In this document: positions 34,047 to 43,127 of the stretch, in pieces
Layout: the number at the start of each line of letters is the position of its first letter
Numbering within the stretch: the first letter of the stretch is position 1
Assembly: GCF_003990355.1 (NCBI RefSeq)
Contig: NZ_CP034670.1
Location: forward strand, 2,294,001-2,358,000
DNA length: 64,000 nt
Origin: Eikenella corrodens
GTDB lineage: Bacteria > Pseudomonadota > Gammaproteobacteria > Burkholderiales > Neisseriaceae
Reading direction: 5' to 3'
The notes under the pieces: generated by a model
What the model saw: the letters and a program-made list of their open reading frames with translations, nothing else
Databases searched by the model: none
What the model was told of the DNA's origin: nothing
Translations under genes and position numbers: made by a program

Positions 34047-34263
34047 TCCCAACATCCCTAACCAGGACAATGTGATTCCCTTAGGCATGATGGGCGCCAT
34101 GCCGCATCGGCTGGACGTATTGAAAAAGATGCTGGAAAACGGCGGGGATGTGCACTACCCCAATGCAAATAGCGGGATGGAGCTATCGGCTTTTACCAAG
34201 CACTATCGTTCCGAACGAGAAGGCTTTAAAGAAATTATAGAACTGATGGAACAATATGCTTAG
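32688..34263 (+). pseudogene. Silent cassette 4: tpsA segment joined to an ankyrin-like immunity end
   Basis: After the tpsA-identical segment the frame continues for about 72 residues: IPNQDNVIPLGMMGAMPHRL, LENGGDVHYPNANSGMELSA and EREGFKEIIELMEQYA. This resembles the end of an ankyrin-repeat immunity protein rather than a toxin, so the toxin and the immunity start have been lost in a deletion. Continuing open frame across the junction is probably chance. The frame has no start suited to expression; upstream in-frame sequence reaches into the DUS pair. Confidence 0.6.
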
Positions 34264-34267
34264 AAAA

Positions 34268-34300
34268 AGGCTACCTGAAAAATTTTCAGGTAGCCTTTTC
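34268..34300 (+). terminator. Inverted DUS pair closing the cassette array
   Basis: AGGCTACCTGAAA (34268-34280) and TTTCAGGTAGCCT (34284-34296) followed by TTTT, 5 bases after the stop at 34263. The remaining 280 bases to tpsB hold one more DUS and no gene. Confidence 0.75.
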
Positions 34301-34583
34301 CCAATACTACCCAAACAGGTAACAACTGAACAAATTCCGTCAGCTACCATGGCTGATCATGCTATCCAGCCCAAATAATGTCTTGCTTGTAGGGAAGAAA
34401 TTTTCAGGTAGCCTCTATCAGGTTGGCCTTTGAACCGGCTGCCATACCACTTTGGCAACAAGTTTGCTCCTTATTTGCCGCCATGCTCTCCATCAATGTC
34501 GGGAGTTCGGTACAATCCGCCTGTGCTCAGCTCAATAATCAAACGTATATCATTTTATTTCCACATCAACACATCAGCGCCAT

Positions 34584-36368
34584 ATGAAATCCTTCCCTTT
34601 TAGCCAAAGTGTCTGTTTCCTTGCTCTATCCGCATTATCCGTCCCTTCTGTTTTGGCCACACCTTTTCCGCAAGAGGTGATTGACCGCTCCGTACAGCAG
34701 CAAACCCAACAGAATATTTTGCAGCAACAACAGCAACAACAATTGCAGCAGCAACAGCAGCCAACGCAAGATGTCTTTTTAGATTCCACACAACATAATC
34801 AGGCGCAACCAGATGCCCAGCCGGCTAGCGATGAGCTGTGTTTCCCAATTCAGCAAGTTTCCTTGGTGGGCGAATCCGCCGAGAAGTTTCAATTTGCTTT
34901 GGATGCGGCTTTGCGGCAAAGCAATTTCCAACCGGGAGATTGTTTGGGTGCACAAGCTATCAACCGGATTATGACCTTGGCACAGAACGCCGTAATCGGC
35001 AGGGGGTACACCACCACACGTATTTTGGCCGCACCGCAAGATTTAAAATCGGGTAGGCTGGAACTCACGGTAATTGCCGGGAAAATTAGCAGCATACGGG
35101 TTGAATTGGCTAATCAAGAAACCACCCATGCCGAAAGGATTAGTGCGTTTCAGAATGAGTTCCCCACCGCGGCAGGCGATATCCTCAACCTGCGCAATTT
35201 GGAGCAAGGGCTGGAAAACCTCAAACGGATACCCAGCGCCGAGGCGGATATCCGGATTGAACCGGGCGCACAGCCAAACGAAAGCGATGTGGTTATCGTA
35301 TGGCGGCAGCGCCTGTTGCCGTTTCGGCTGAGTATCGGAGCGGATGATTCGGGCAGCAAGGCCACGGGGAAATATCAGGGCAATATTACGTTGTCGTTGG
35401 ATAACCCGCTTGGCCTGAGCGATTTGTTTTATGTTTCCTATGGCCGCGATCTGGGGCATAAGAATACCCTGACCGATTATAGCGGCATACGCACCGGCAG
35501 CGGCACCAGCAGCTATGCCCTGCATTATTCCTTTCCCTTCGGCAAGTGGCTCTGGGCAGTGAACCACAATGGCTATCGCTACCATCAGGCAGTAGCCGGC
35601 CTATCGGAAAACTATGATTACAACGGTAGAAGCCATAATACCGACATCGGTTTCACCCGGCTGCTTTACCGTGATGCCCGCCGTAAAACCCATTTTGGCA
35701 TGAAAGTATGGTGGCGAGAATCACAGAGTTTCGTGAACGATGCCGAAATCGACGTTCAGCGTCGCCGTACTGCAGGCTGGTCTGCCAGCCTCACTCATAG
35801 AGAATACTTCGGTAGCGCCATCTTAAACCTGGCCATTAACTACAAGCGCGGCACCGGCATGCAGGATGCGCTGCGGGCTCCGGAAGAGAAATTCGGCGAG
35901 GGCACTTCCCGCATGAAAATCATCAGCGCCACCGCCGATTTCAACCAGCCCTTCCAAATCGGCCGGCAAGCCTTTGCCTATGATACCTCCATTCACGCCC
36001 AGTGGAATAAAAGCCCGCTCACCCCGCAAGACAAACTGGCCATCGGCGGCCGCTACACCGTGCGCGGTTTCGATGGCGAGCTTTCCCTATCCGCCGAGCG
36101 CGGCTGGTATTGGCAAAACACCCTGGCTTGGCAATACCGCAACGGCCATCAGGTGTATATCGGTGCCGATGTCGGCCATGTGTCCGGCCCCTCAGCCGAG
36201 TGGCTGCTCGGGCAAACGTTGGCCGGTGGCGTATTGGGCTTGAAAGGCCAATTCAACCTGGGCGGCAATCTGTATTACGATATCTTTGCCGGTCGCTCGC
36301 TGCATAAACCCACCCACTTCCCGGCCGACAAGCCCGTTTTCGGCTTCAACCTGAATTACTCGTTCTAG
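34584..36368 (+). CDS. tpsB: TpsB: outer-membrane transporter of the two-partner system
   Basis: This 594-residue Omp85-superfamily protein (FhaC/ShlB/HecB type) moves TpsA across the outer membrane. It has a signal peptide ending VLAT, then a glutamine-rich stretch (residues about 45-60, imperfect CAA/CAG repeats). POTRA domains follow (FPIQQVSLVGESAEKFQF; GRGYTTTRILAAPQDLKSGR), then a 16-strand barrel with the family motif YTVRGFDGE and a final aromatic residue (NLNYSF). Length and motifs are complete. It lies downstream of the tpsA cassette array on the same strand, and an HlyC-like gene follows after 5 bases. Confidence 0.92.
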   Translation: MKSFPFSQSVCFLALSALSVPSVLATPFPQEVIDRSVQQQTQQNILQQQQQQQLQQQQQPTQDVFLDSTQHNQAQPDAQPASDELCFPIQQVSLVGESAEKFQFALDAALRQSNFQPGDCLGAQAINRIMTLAQNAVIGRGYTTTRILAAPQDLKSGRLELTVIAGKISSIRVELANQETTHAERISAFQNEFPTAAGDILNLRNLEQGLENLKRIPSAEADIRIEPGAQPNESDVVIVWRQRLLPFRLSIGADDSGSKATGKYQGNITLSLDNPLGLSDLFYVSYGRDLGHKNTLTDYSGIRTGSGTSSYALHYSFPFGKWLWAVNHNGYRYHQAVAGLSENYDYNGRSHNTDIGFTRLLYRDARRKTHFGMKVWWRESQSFVNDAEIDVQRRRTAGWSASLTHREYFGSAILNLAINYKRGTGMQDALRAPEEKFGEGTSRMKIISATADFNQPFQIGRQAFAYDTSIHAQWNKSPLTPQDKLAIGGRYTVRGFDGELSLSAERGWYWQNTLAWQYRNGHQVYIGADVGHVSGPSAEWLLGQTLAGGVLGLKGQFNLGGNLYYDIFAGRSLHKPTHFPADKPVFGFNLNYSF

Positions 36369-36373
36369 CCGCT

Positions 36374-36859
36374 ATGCAATTTGAAGGAATCGACATCATC
36401 AGCCCCGCCCTGTTTCCCCATGAGCATTGGAACCGGGCGGAGGTATTGGGCGCCATCACTTGGCTGTGGCTGCACACCCCGCCCTACAGCGAAGCACCGC
36501 TGATGGAACTGGGCAGATACGTGCTGCCCGCGTTGGATAACGGCCAATTCGCCCTGTTTGCCGAACAAGGCAGTATATTGGGCTATTTCTCTTGGGCGAT
36601 GCTCAGTCCGGAAACAGAAGCACAATACCTGCAATCCGACAGCGTATTGCACACCCCCGCCAATTGGCAAAGCGGCAGCCGGATATGGATTGTCGACTGG
36701 TTCGCCCCATACGGCGACAGTCTGAAGATGAAGACCCTCACTCAGCGCTATCTGTTCTCCAAACAGCCGAAAGCCTACGCCCTGTACCACCGGTCAGGGC
36801 CGGGCAAAGCAAGAATCGTACGGTTTGCCGGCAGGCGGGCAGATGAGGAGGCTACCTGA
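36374..36859 (+). CDS. HlyC-like toxin-activating lysine acyltransferase
   Basis: This 161-residue protein of the RTX toxin acyltransferase family has AEVLGAITWLWLHTPPYSEA, YVLPALDNGQFALFAEQGSI, YFSWAMLSPETEAQYL, and IVDWFAPYGDS near the C-terminal third. The family transfers an acyl chain from acyl-ACP to lysines of a toxin in the cytoplasm. By comparison with HlyC, the Asp of the DWFAPYGD motif is kept, but the position of the catalytic His appears to hold Tyr (TPPYS versus SPLHR). It starts 5 bases after tpsB, so it is almost surely in the same operon, with TpsA as possible substrate. Confidence 0.75.
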   Translation: MQFEGIDIISPALFPHEHWNRAEVLGAITWLWLHTPPYSEAPLMELGRYVLPALDNGQFALFAEQGSILGYFSWAMLSPETEAQYLQSDSVLHTPANWQSGSRIWIVDWFAPYGDSLKMKTLTQRYLFSKQPKAYALYHRSGPGKARIVRFAGRRADEEAT

Positions 36860-37387
36860 GAAATTGGCTTGAAGAATAAAAGAGATGAAATACCATCCAT
36901 TTTGTTCTTTAAGCCAATTTTGATTGTCTGATTGGATAGTAAAAAAGCTAGGGCATTGAAAAAGAAAATTTTCTAAATACGTTTTTCAGTTAGGCGGTTT
37001 ACTGCCAGGGAAAGCTGGGTAGTTCTGAACAATAACAATAGCCAAAATAGGGTATGTTGCGTTTCTTTTTCTAGTTGTATCTGGCCAAAAGAGTGTGAGG
37101 CCCAATTTCCCTTGTTCCCTTGAGTTTTATTTTAATTGTTTGTTTTAATAATTGGTCTCATATTGAGAAACATAAAAATATTAAAGCTTCTGAAGATTTT
37201 TTATTATCCAGAGAAAATAAATTTCATGATAATTTTCTCCTAAAAGTTTTCTTTTTTCTTGCAAATATTAAACCAAATTAATGATAGATTTTCTATTCTA
37301 AAACACGACATAAGCCATCATTATAGGAAAACCATTTTGTATAGATATATCCAAAGGAGAATTTATAAGATAAGGATGGGTTGTAGT
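36860..37387. other. AT-rich gap between tps locus and qat operon
   Basis: I see no convincing gene in these 528 bases. GC drops sharply and the DUS disappear after 36859, which marks the boundary of a separately acquired segment. Confidence 0.5.
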
Positions 37388-38119
37388 TTATATATATTTT
37401 GCAACTAAGCTAAATAGATTTTGCCTCAATATATTTTCAGCTTCCGAAATATTCCTCCCCCAAATATCTGCCAATATTGCAATGGCAACATTGGCATTCC
37501 ATGGGAATAAAGCTTGTTTTTTAAAATTCCCCAAAGGGCCATCAGTTTCAACTAATATTTTTTCTATTGGTATGAGTTGAACCAACTCATAACCCTTTTT
37601 ACTACTTAACATCGCAGGTCCTACAGAAAAATAGCAGCCTATTTCAATCGCTTGTTTTAGCTGTTGTTTTGTGCCTGAAAACCAATGAAGGATTGGTAAA
37701 TTACCATTTACTTGAATTAATTCATCTAGTACAGCATTTGCACTCATTCTAGAATGTATGCTTAATATTTTTCCTCCAGATTTTGCTGAGCTTCTTAAAA
37801 TATGGCGAAAAACCTTTAATTGGGTTGCCCAATGTGTTTTAAACTTTTTTCCGCCATCCAGCCCAATTTCACCCACATAGCGAGTTTGATTTAATAATGC
37901 ATCAAACAAATCCAACTCCTGCCAACGTTCGTGAGCCAGTTGCGGATGCAATCCCAAGGCGGTACGAATACGAGGACAATCTTTTGCTAATGAACTTGTT
38001 CCATACCACGCTTTTGGTGTGGTTGTAACAGATAAGACATAAATATTTTCATCTTTACATCGTTTTGCAACGTATTGTGGATTGGTATATAAATCCAAAT
38101 GGCAATGCATATCCATCAT
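37388..38119 (-). CDS. qatD: QatD: TatD-family nuclease of the QatABCD defence system
   Basis: This 243-residue TatD-like metal-dependent hydrolase has the expected ligand blocks: MDMHCHLDLY, YVGEIGLDGG, ILSIHSRMS, LHWFSGT and ILVETDGPLG. TatD enzymes are TIM-barrel deoxyribonucleases. It is the last gene of a four-gene operon, and its start overlaps the qatC stop as ATGA. In the QatABCD anti-phage system described for Enterobacteria, all four genes are needed. The AT-rich composition differs from the surrounding tps genes. Confidence 0.88.
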   Translation of the reverse strand: MMDMHCHLDLYTNPQYVAKRCKDENIYVLSVTTTPKAWYGTSSLAKDCPRIRTALGLHPQLAHERWQELDLFDALLNQTRYVGEIGLDGGKKFKTHWATQLKVFRHILRSSAKSGGKILSIHSRMSANAVLDELIQVNGNLPILHWFSGTKQQLKQAIEIGCYFSVGPAMLSSKKGYELVQLIPIEKILVETDGPLGNFKKQALFPWNANVAIAILADIWGRNISEAENILRQNLFSLVAKYI

Positions 38120-39432
38120 AATATTTGGTTCTCTATTAAAAGTTGCTCCACTTCATCCAAACCAGTCATAAAAACATTTGCAAACTGATTTAGTTGTTGA
38201 ATGGGTAGTGGACCACTTTGTAAAACCCATTGATTGATGTTGCGATAATCTTTTTGACGAATAGCACTCATTAAAGCAAATAAATCATCTCTTCTATCCT
38301 GATTTATTAAAATTTGCCGAATGTCATTAAATTCATATTGGGTATCATTGGTAATGCCTGCATAATGCAATGACGCTCTACGAATCAGGCATGGAACACA
38401 AACCCCGCATTGTTGATTTTTGCGTTTCCAATGGCTACACGAAACAGTATCAGGGATAATTTGCCGTAATAATAGTAAATTTTTGCATTCTGCTATCATT
38501 TGTCCTTTGGTTTTAAATTGATAAGGATTTCTTAAAGTGAAAGGAATATTGACCGCAGTGAAAAATTTTTGTATTTCTTGGATAAAATAAGGGTGAGTGG
38601 TACGGGTACTTAAAGCGCCTACTCTGCGTACTGTTAAAGGTGCATTGATTGAAATTACCCCATTTTCAGGCACTAAAATATCAATCTTTTTTTGCGCGAC
38701 TTCCTGTAATGCATAAGCTGATACAATGGCAAATGCCAAAAAATTTAAACTTCTAGTTCGCATTGTGATTTCAGTGCTTTTTTCATTATTTAAATGTGGT
38801 TGTGCAATCGCATCAAATTGGGAAAATTGATTAATATAACCATTTTGGTTAAGTTGCTGAATAATGGCTTGCTGACGTGATTTATCACCTTTATAAGAAT
38901 GACTAACTAAAACCGGTGAATGTCCCTGCTCCAATAAATCAATTACCCCAATTGCTGAATCCAACCCACCTGAAAATAAACAAACACAGTCTTTATTTCT
39001 TAAATCTACCAATTTAGTTCTGCCACTTAATTTATAGGGCTGTGGAGGTAATTGTCCGCCTGCCTGAAAATCAAATTGCCAAATATCACCACTTAAAAAG
39101 TGTAAAATCTGTTCTAAATGAACTTTGTTTGCTTGCCAAATATCTGGCTGGCACAATGGTAAAGTAATAGAAAAGGAACGACACCAGCCATTTGCAGTAT
39201 CTTTTCGCAAAATAAAAGTATCTGCTGCTGTAACTGCCATAGCAATAGTTAGAAAATCCATTACTTGATTATTGAGTTCAACACCTAATCTTCTTACTCT
39301 ATCCAAAACCATATTACCAATATGAGCAATTTGTAAACTTTTATTGCCCGTACCATAAAGACGAATAGGTAAAACACCATTAGGCAAATTTTTTAATTGC
39401 TCAATATCGTGGTGAAAAAATAATTGATTCAT
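38116..39432 (-). CDS. qatC: QatC: QueC-like protein of the QatABCD system
   Basis: This 438-residue protein contains a QueC-type adenine nucleotide alpha hydrolase fold. The PP-loop CLFSGGLDSAIG lies near residue 155, and a zinc-site-like block CSHWKRKNQQCGVCVPC lies in the C-terminal third. QueC makes 7-cyano-7-deazaguanine for queuosine; in Qat the protein is thought to modify DNA or a protein N-terminus rather than tRNA, which is unsettled. The start was set at the ATG that overlaps the qatB stop (TGATG) instead of a longer frame inside qatB. Confidence 0.88.
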   Translation of the reverse strand: MNQLFFHHDIEQLKNLPNGVLPIRLYGTGNKSLQIAHIGNMVLDRVRRLGVELNNQVMDFLTIAMAVTAADTFILRKDTANGWCRSFSITLPLCQPDIWQANKVHLEQILHFLSGDIWQFDFQAGGQLPPQPYKLSGRTKLVDLRNKDCVCLFSGGLDSAIGVIDLLEQGHSPVLVSHSYKGDKSRQQAIIQQLNQNGYINQFSQFDAIAQPHLNNEKSTEITMRTRSLNFLAFAIVSAYALQEVAQKKIDILVPENGVISINAPLTVRRVGALSTRTTHPYFIQEIQKFFTAVNIPFTLRNPYQFKTKGQMIAECKNLLLLRQIIPDTVSCSHWKRKNQQCGVCVPCLIRRASLHYAGITNDTQYEFNDIRQILINQDRRDDLFALMSAIRQKDYRNINQWVLQSGPLPIQQLNQFANVFMTGLDEVEQLLIENQIL

Positions 39433-40172
39433 CAATAATTCTCCCATTCTTCCCAAATTTCCAAAATAGCTTGGTTTTGAATTTCTTGCATTTGTTCGGT
39501 TGTTAACTGACAAACATCATCCGTAAATTTAGGGGCAAGCGTAATATCCACCACCTCATGAACTAATTGTCTCAAATCATTTTCAACGTTTGAAATTTGA
39601 ACAAGATCGTTACCTTTATTCCACGCCTTACCAGCATCGTGTACAATTTGCAGAAAAATACTTTCAGTTAAATAACAAATCATCATCTTAGCAATAACTT
39701 CAACTGAAATACTGTTTTCATCAAAAGTTGTCATTCCTTCCAATGCTTCTGATAAAGCAATATTCATTGCAGAACGAATTTTGTCTGAGTCACCGTGATG
39801 ACCAGCCAAAAGTTCGGTAATTTGGTTGATGACTTGATCACAATGCTGACCATTTAAACTATGTAAATTAACCGAATATTGTTGCTGCTGGCTGCCTGAA
39901 AAAATACCAAATAAACCCGAACCTGCTTGGGTAATTTTCCCCAATTTTTGGACGGCTGTATGCTTACCACCACTGGCTTTTCGTGCATAATGACCAAGTG
40001 CTTTACATACATCATCACGTCCACCGCCTCGTACAGCCCTACCGATTGCTTGACGCACTCCCCTTAATCTCTGTGGATCTGGCGTTTGAGTCGTTGCTTG
40101 GCTGTCATCAACCCAAGCCGGTAACAAAGGTGAACGACCATTTGGTCCTACGCTAGATTGTGAAGTACCCAT
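39432..40172 (-). CDS. qatB: QatB of the QatABCD system
   Basis: This 246-residue protein has a start typical for QatB: MGTSQSSVGPNGRSPLLPAW, and RGVRQAIGRAVRGGGRDDVC near residue 45. These Gly/Ser/Arg-rich N-termini, with GTSxSxxGP, are conserved in QatB proteins. The C-terminal part is helical with no known catalytic motif. It starts 3 bases after the qatA stop with a GGAG ribosome site, and its stop overlaps the qatC start. Identification relies on the start motif and on operon order. Confidence 0.82.
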   Translation of the reverse strand: MGTSQSSVGPNGRSPLLPAWVDDSQATTQTPDPQRLRGVRQAIGRAVRGGGRDDVCKALGHYARKASGGKHTAVQKLGKITQAGSGLFGIFSGSQQQQYSVNLHSLNGQHCDQVINQITELLAGHHGDSDKIRSAMNIALSEALEGMTTFDENSISVEVIAKMMICYLTESIFLQIVHDAGKAWNKGNDLVQISNVENDLRQLVHEVVDITLAPKFTDDVCQLTTEQMQEIQNQAILEIWEEWENY

Positions 40173-40175
40173 TGC

Positions 40176-41942
40176 TTACTCCTGATACCAAGTTTCGCTT
40201 TTTAATCTTGCATTAAACCACGGATAATTAAAACCTTTATTTTTCAATTCAATAATAAAACGATTTAAAATTTTTGCACCGCCTTCTGAAAACTTAGCTA
40301 ACAAACAAGCCCCCATAAAACCATTTGGACTTTTAGCCCAGTTATCCACTTTTCTTAATTGTTCCACTAACGCGTCCATAACAGAGATTTGTTCATCCAT
40401 TGTTAGTTGTTGAATGGTATCTTTGGTACCTTGTGAGCCTGTTCTTGATGTGGTTGTAAGTAAAATGTTTAAAGCATCTTGGGCTTTTTGAGAAAGTTGA
40501 GCGGTATAAGTATTTAGCGGTATGGTTTCTCTGGATAAATAGATCGCTGTGCGCAAATCAACATTGGATAATTTTGGCTCTAACTTTGCCCATTCTTTGA
40601 TAAATGCTTGAGTAGGCTTATTTTCAGAGAGTTTTGATAAATTTTGCTCATTGTTATTTTCCAGCTCTTTTAATAATTCAGGTTTACCCTCTTCTTCATT
40701 AATACGCTGATAAAAATTTGTTACCACATCAGAATCCACACATCGCTCAAAAATCACCAATTTGGTAATAATCGCTTCCTCTAACGGTATTTGACGCTTG
40801 TTTGCGATTTGAACACGCATTTTAATGATATTTAAAATACGTTTTACAATTCTAGGATTACCGTGAATATTAGGTGAATTTGCTAATAAAGGAGCTATTC
40901 TGTTTGCGCGTTCAAAATCTGACAATAGAGCTTGATTATGTTGCTCTTCAATAGTTTTGGCCACTTCTTCTGGACTTAAAGATTGACTTTTCCAAGATTG
41001 TTGCAAATGAGTTTCTAAAAATTGGCGTAAGCTTGCTAATTTTTCGGTTGGTATTTTTTGATGAATGGCGTACAGCATATATAAATATGCACGAATTTCA
41101 AGCACACCTGCTTTGGGTACACGAATAGGAATCTGAATGAGCTTGTCCAAATAATCAATTTGATGACGATACGACAAATCTTTGTAATGTTCGGCAACTG
41201 AATGGCGAATCATCTCCTCGTCAGCCGCGATAATGAATGCCGTCCGATTTAAAAACAAAAATAAACGAATCGCCTCCAATGTCTGAATAGCATTAGCAGG
41301 CAGACAACGGTCAAGATTATCAATCACAATAACCAGCTTTTTACCTAAATCCTGCAATATTTCGCCATATTCTTTTCTAAACTCATCGATTTGTTGTGGT
41401 GGTGTTTGTTTCTCTTTTGGCTTGATAAGATTTTTCCCTGAATCAACAAGATTTTTCCCTACTTCTACAATTTGCTTACTTTCTGTTTCATTTTGAACAC
41501 CATCCAATGATTCTTTTGCTGTTTCAAATGTTTTGGAAATTAAGCCAAAAGTTGGCACTCCTGCAGCCAACGCAGCTCCTTCGGCCATTAAACCAAGCAA
41601 ACGCAAACCATTAATTCTTGCAAATAAGTTTTTGGATTTTTGCAAGATGGTTTCTTCATCTTTGGCGGCCTGAATCAAATGGCTTGCAATAGTTTCCAAA
41701 AGCGCCGCTCTGGCATCATCAAATCCCTGATAGAGCCAAGCATCAAATTTAATTATAATCCACTCATCAGGTTTGATTTGTTGCTCAATTAAATTTAATA
41801 GAGAGGACTTGCCTGCCCCCCAGTTGCCAAAAACACCTATCGAAACGGGAAGCATAGCTTCAGTTTCTAATATTTCAGTAACAATTTGCGACACTTCGCC
41901 AAAATTGAGATAGTCTTCTTTAGATTCAGTATCTGACCACAT
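40176..41942 (-). CDS. qatA: QatA: KAP-family P-loop ATPase of the QatABCD system
   Basis: This 588-residue KAP NTPase has Walker A GVFGNWGAGKSSLL (about residues 35-50), a long helical insert with two hydrophobic stretches (GLMAEGAALAAGVPTFGLI), Walker B KLVIVIDNLDRCLP and the following sensor-like FIIAADEEMIRHSV. KAP ATPases are common in anti-phage systems and are often membrane-anchored. It is the first gene of the operon. The upstream region (41943-42134) is very AT-rich and should hold the promoter, though I cannot fix the -35/-10 with confidence. Confidence 0.9.
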   Translation of the reverse strand: MWSDTESKEDYLNFGEVSQIVTEILETEAMLPVSIGVFGNWGAGKSSLLNLIEQQIKPDEWIIIKFDAWLYQGFDDARAALLETIASHLIQAAKDEETILQKSKNLFARINGLRLLGLMAEGAALAAGVPTFGLISKTFETAKESLDGVQNETESKQIVEVGKNLVDSGKNLIKPKEKQTPPQQIDEFRKEYGEILQDLGKKLVIVIDNLDRCLPANAIQTLEAIRLFLFLNRTAFIIAADEEMIRHSVAEHYKDLSYRHQIDYLDKLIQIPIRVPKAGVLEIRAYLYMLYAIHQKIPTEKLASLRQFLETHLQQSWKSQSLSPEEVAKTIEEQHNQALLSDFERANRIAPLLANSPNIHGNPRIVKRILNIIKMRVQIANKRQIPLEEAIITKLVIFERCVDSDVVTNFYQRINEEEGKPELLKELENNNEQNLSKLSENKPTQAFIKEWAKLEPKLSNVDLRTAIYLSRETIPLNTYTAQLSQKAQDALNILLTTTSRTGSQGTKDTIQQLTMDEQISVMDALVEQLRKVDNWAKSPNGFMGACLLAKFSEGGAKILNRFIIELKNKGFNYPWFNARLKSETWYQE

Positions 41943-42173
41943 TAAATTGCTCGCATTTATAAAATATAAGTATTTATATTATAAAACACTTTTTATCAAA
42001 TATTTAAAATTTTTTTATGATGATAAAGTATTTGTGTAGTTTAGAATAAAACTCTGTTTGTTATGATTCACACCCAAATTCTGAGCTTGTTAAAGTGTCT
42101 AGCAAATTTGGGTTTGCTAGGTGACAAATGATTTGGGGCTAACGTAGATTAGCAGTTATGTTAGTCTACAAAA

Positions 42174-42617
42174 ATGCAGATAACCAATTGTAAATTAAGC
42201 AAGAGAGTTCAAAAGAAACTACTTGAATTTTTTGTACTCGAAGTTACCGCCCGTTCCGCTGCCGATATTTTAGACATTCAGCCTAACTCCGCCATTCTGT
42301 TCTACCGCAAAATCCGTATGGTCATCAGCCATCATTTGGCCTTGGCTGCCGATGAGGTTTTCGAGGGCTCCGTCGAGTTGGACGAAAGCTATTTCGGCGG
42401 ACGGCGTAAAGGCAGACGTGGTCGCAGTGCGGCAGGAAAAGTGGTTGTCTTTGGCATCCTGAAACGCAACGGACGGGTCTATACCGTTGTGGTGGATAAT
42501 GCCAAGTCTGAAACGTTACTCCCTGTCATTAAAAAGAAAATCATGCCGGACAGTATTGTTTATACCGATAGTCTGGGCAGCTACGACAAGTTGGATGTGA
42601 GCGGTTTTATCCATTAT
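42174..42617 (+). pseudogene. IS1595-family transposase, 5' part
   Basis: The frame encodes SKRVQKKLLEFFVLEVTARS, EGSVELDESYFGGRRKGRRG, KVVVFGILKRNGRVYT and PDSIVYTDSLGSYDKLDVSG, as in IS1016-type transposases. The DDE-type Asp/Glu pair is visible (VELDES, VYTDS). After FIHY the sequence switches to an unrelated TolC-like fragment. The missing C-terminus is found at 45463. Confidence 0.85.
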
Positions 42618-42624
42618 ACGACGG

Positions 42625-43125
42625 CGGCCAAACCAACAGCCGTATCCGTGAAACCACTGCCCGCGAATTGCAACAGCACGAATTGCTTACCGCCACCGAG
42701 CGCCAAGTTCGGCAGACGGTGCGCCAAGCCTACCTCGATGCCTACGGCCACCAATACCGCATCCTCGCCCAGCAGCGCCTGTTGGAAAGCAACCGCGCCA
42801 AACTGGAATCCACCCGTTTGGGGCGGCAAGTGGGCGTGCGCAGCCTATTGGAAGAACTGCAGGCACAACAGGCTGCCGCCGATGCCGAACAGCAACTGGC
42901 ACAGACACGCTACGGCTATGTCTTGGCCTATATGCGGCTGCTGAAAGAGCCCAGCATTTTGGGTGAAGTCACTCGGCAACAGCAGCTGCGCCGCGAATTG
43001 TTCGCTGCCGGCAACCGGGGCACAAACCGCACAAGCGCCCTAGCCAATCCGGCGGTCTCGATCGTACCAAATCCTCCCCGTATCAATAGCGAGGCGGCGC
43101 AATCTGCCATCACCGCGCCATCCAC
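42625..43125 (+). pseudogene. TolC-family outer-membrane channel fragment
   Basis: A frame without start reads GGQTNSRIRETTARELQQHE, VRQAYLDAYGHQYRILAQQR, RLGRQVGVRSLLEELQAQQA and TRYGYVLAYMRLLKEPSILG. This is the coiled C-terminal half of a TolC-type channel, as used in type I secretion. It is bounded by the IS fragment on the left and the toxin gene on the right, so it is debris from a recombination event. Confidence 0.7.
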
Positions 43126-43127
43126 GG

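Noticed and set aside
36860..37387. Possible small RNA or riboswitch in the AT-rich gap
   Set aside because: No conserved motif, strong hairpin or promoter was convincing by eye.
38116..39513. Longer QatC starting at 39513
   Set aside because: It would overlap qatB by 82 bases; the ATG at 39432 overlaps the qatB stop as TGATG and gives the usual start.
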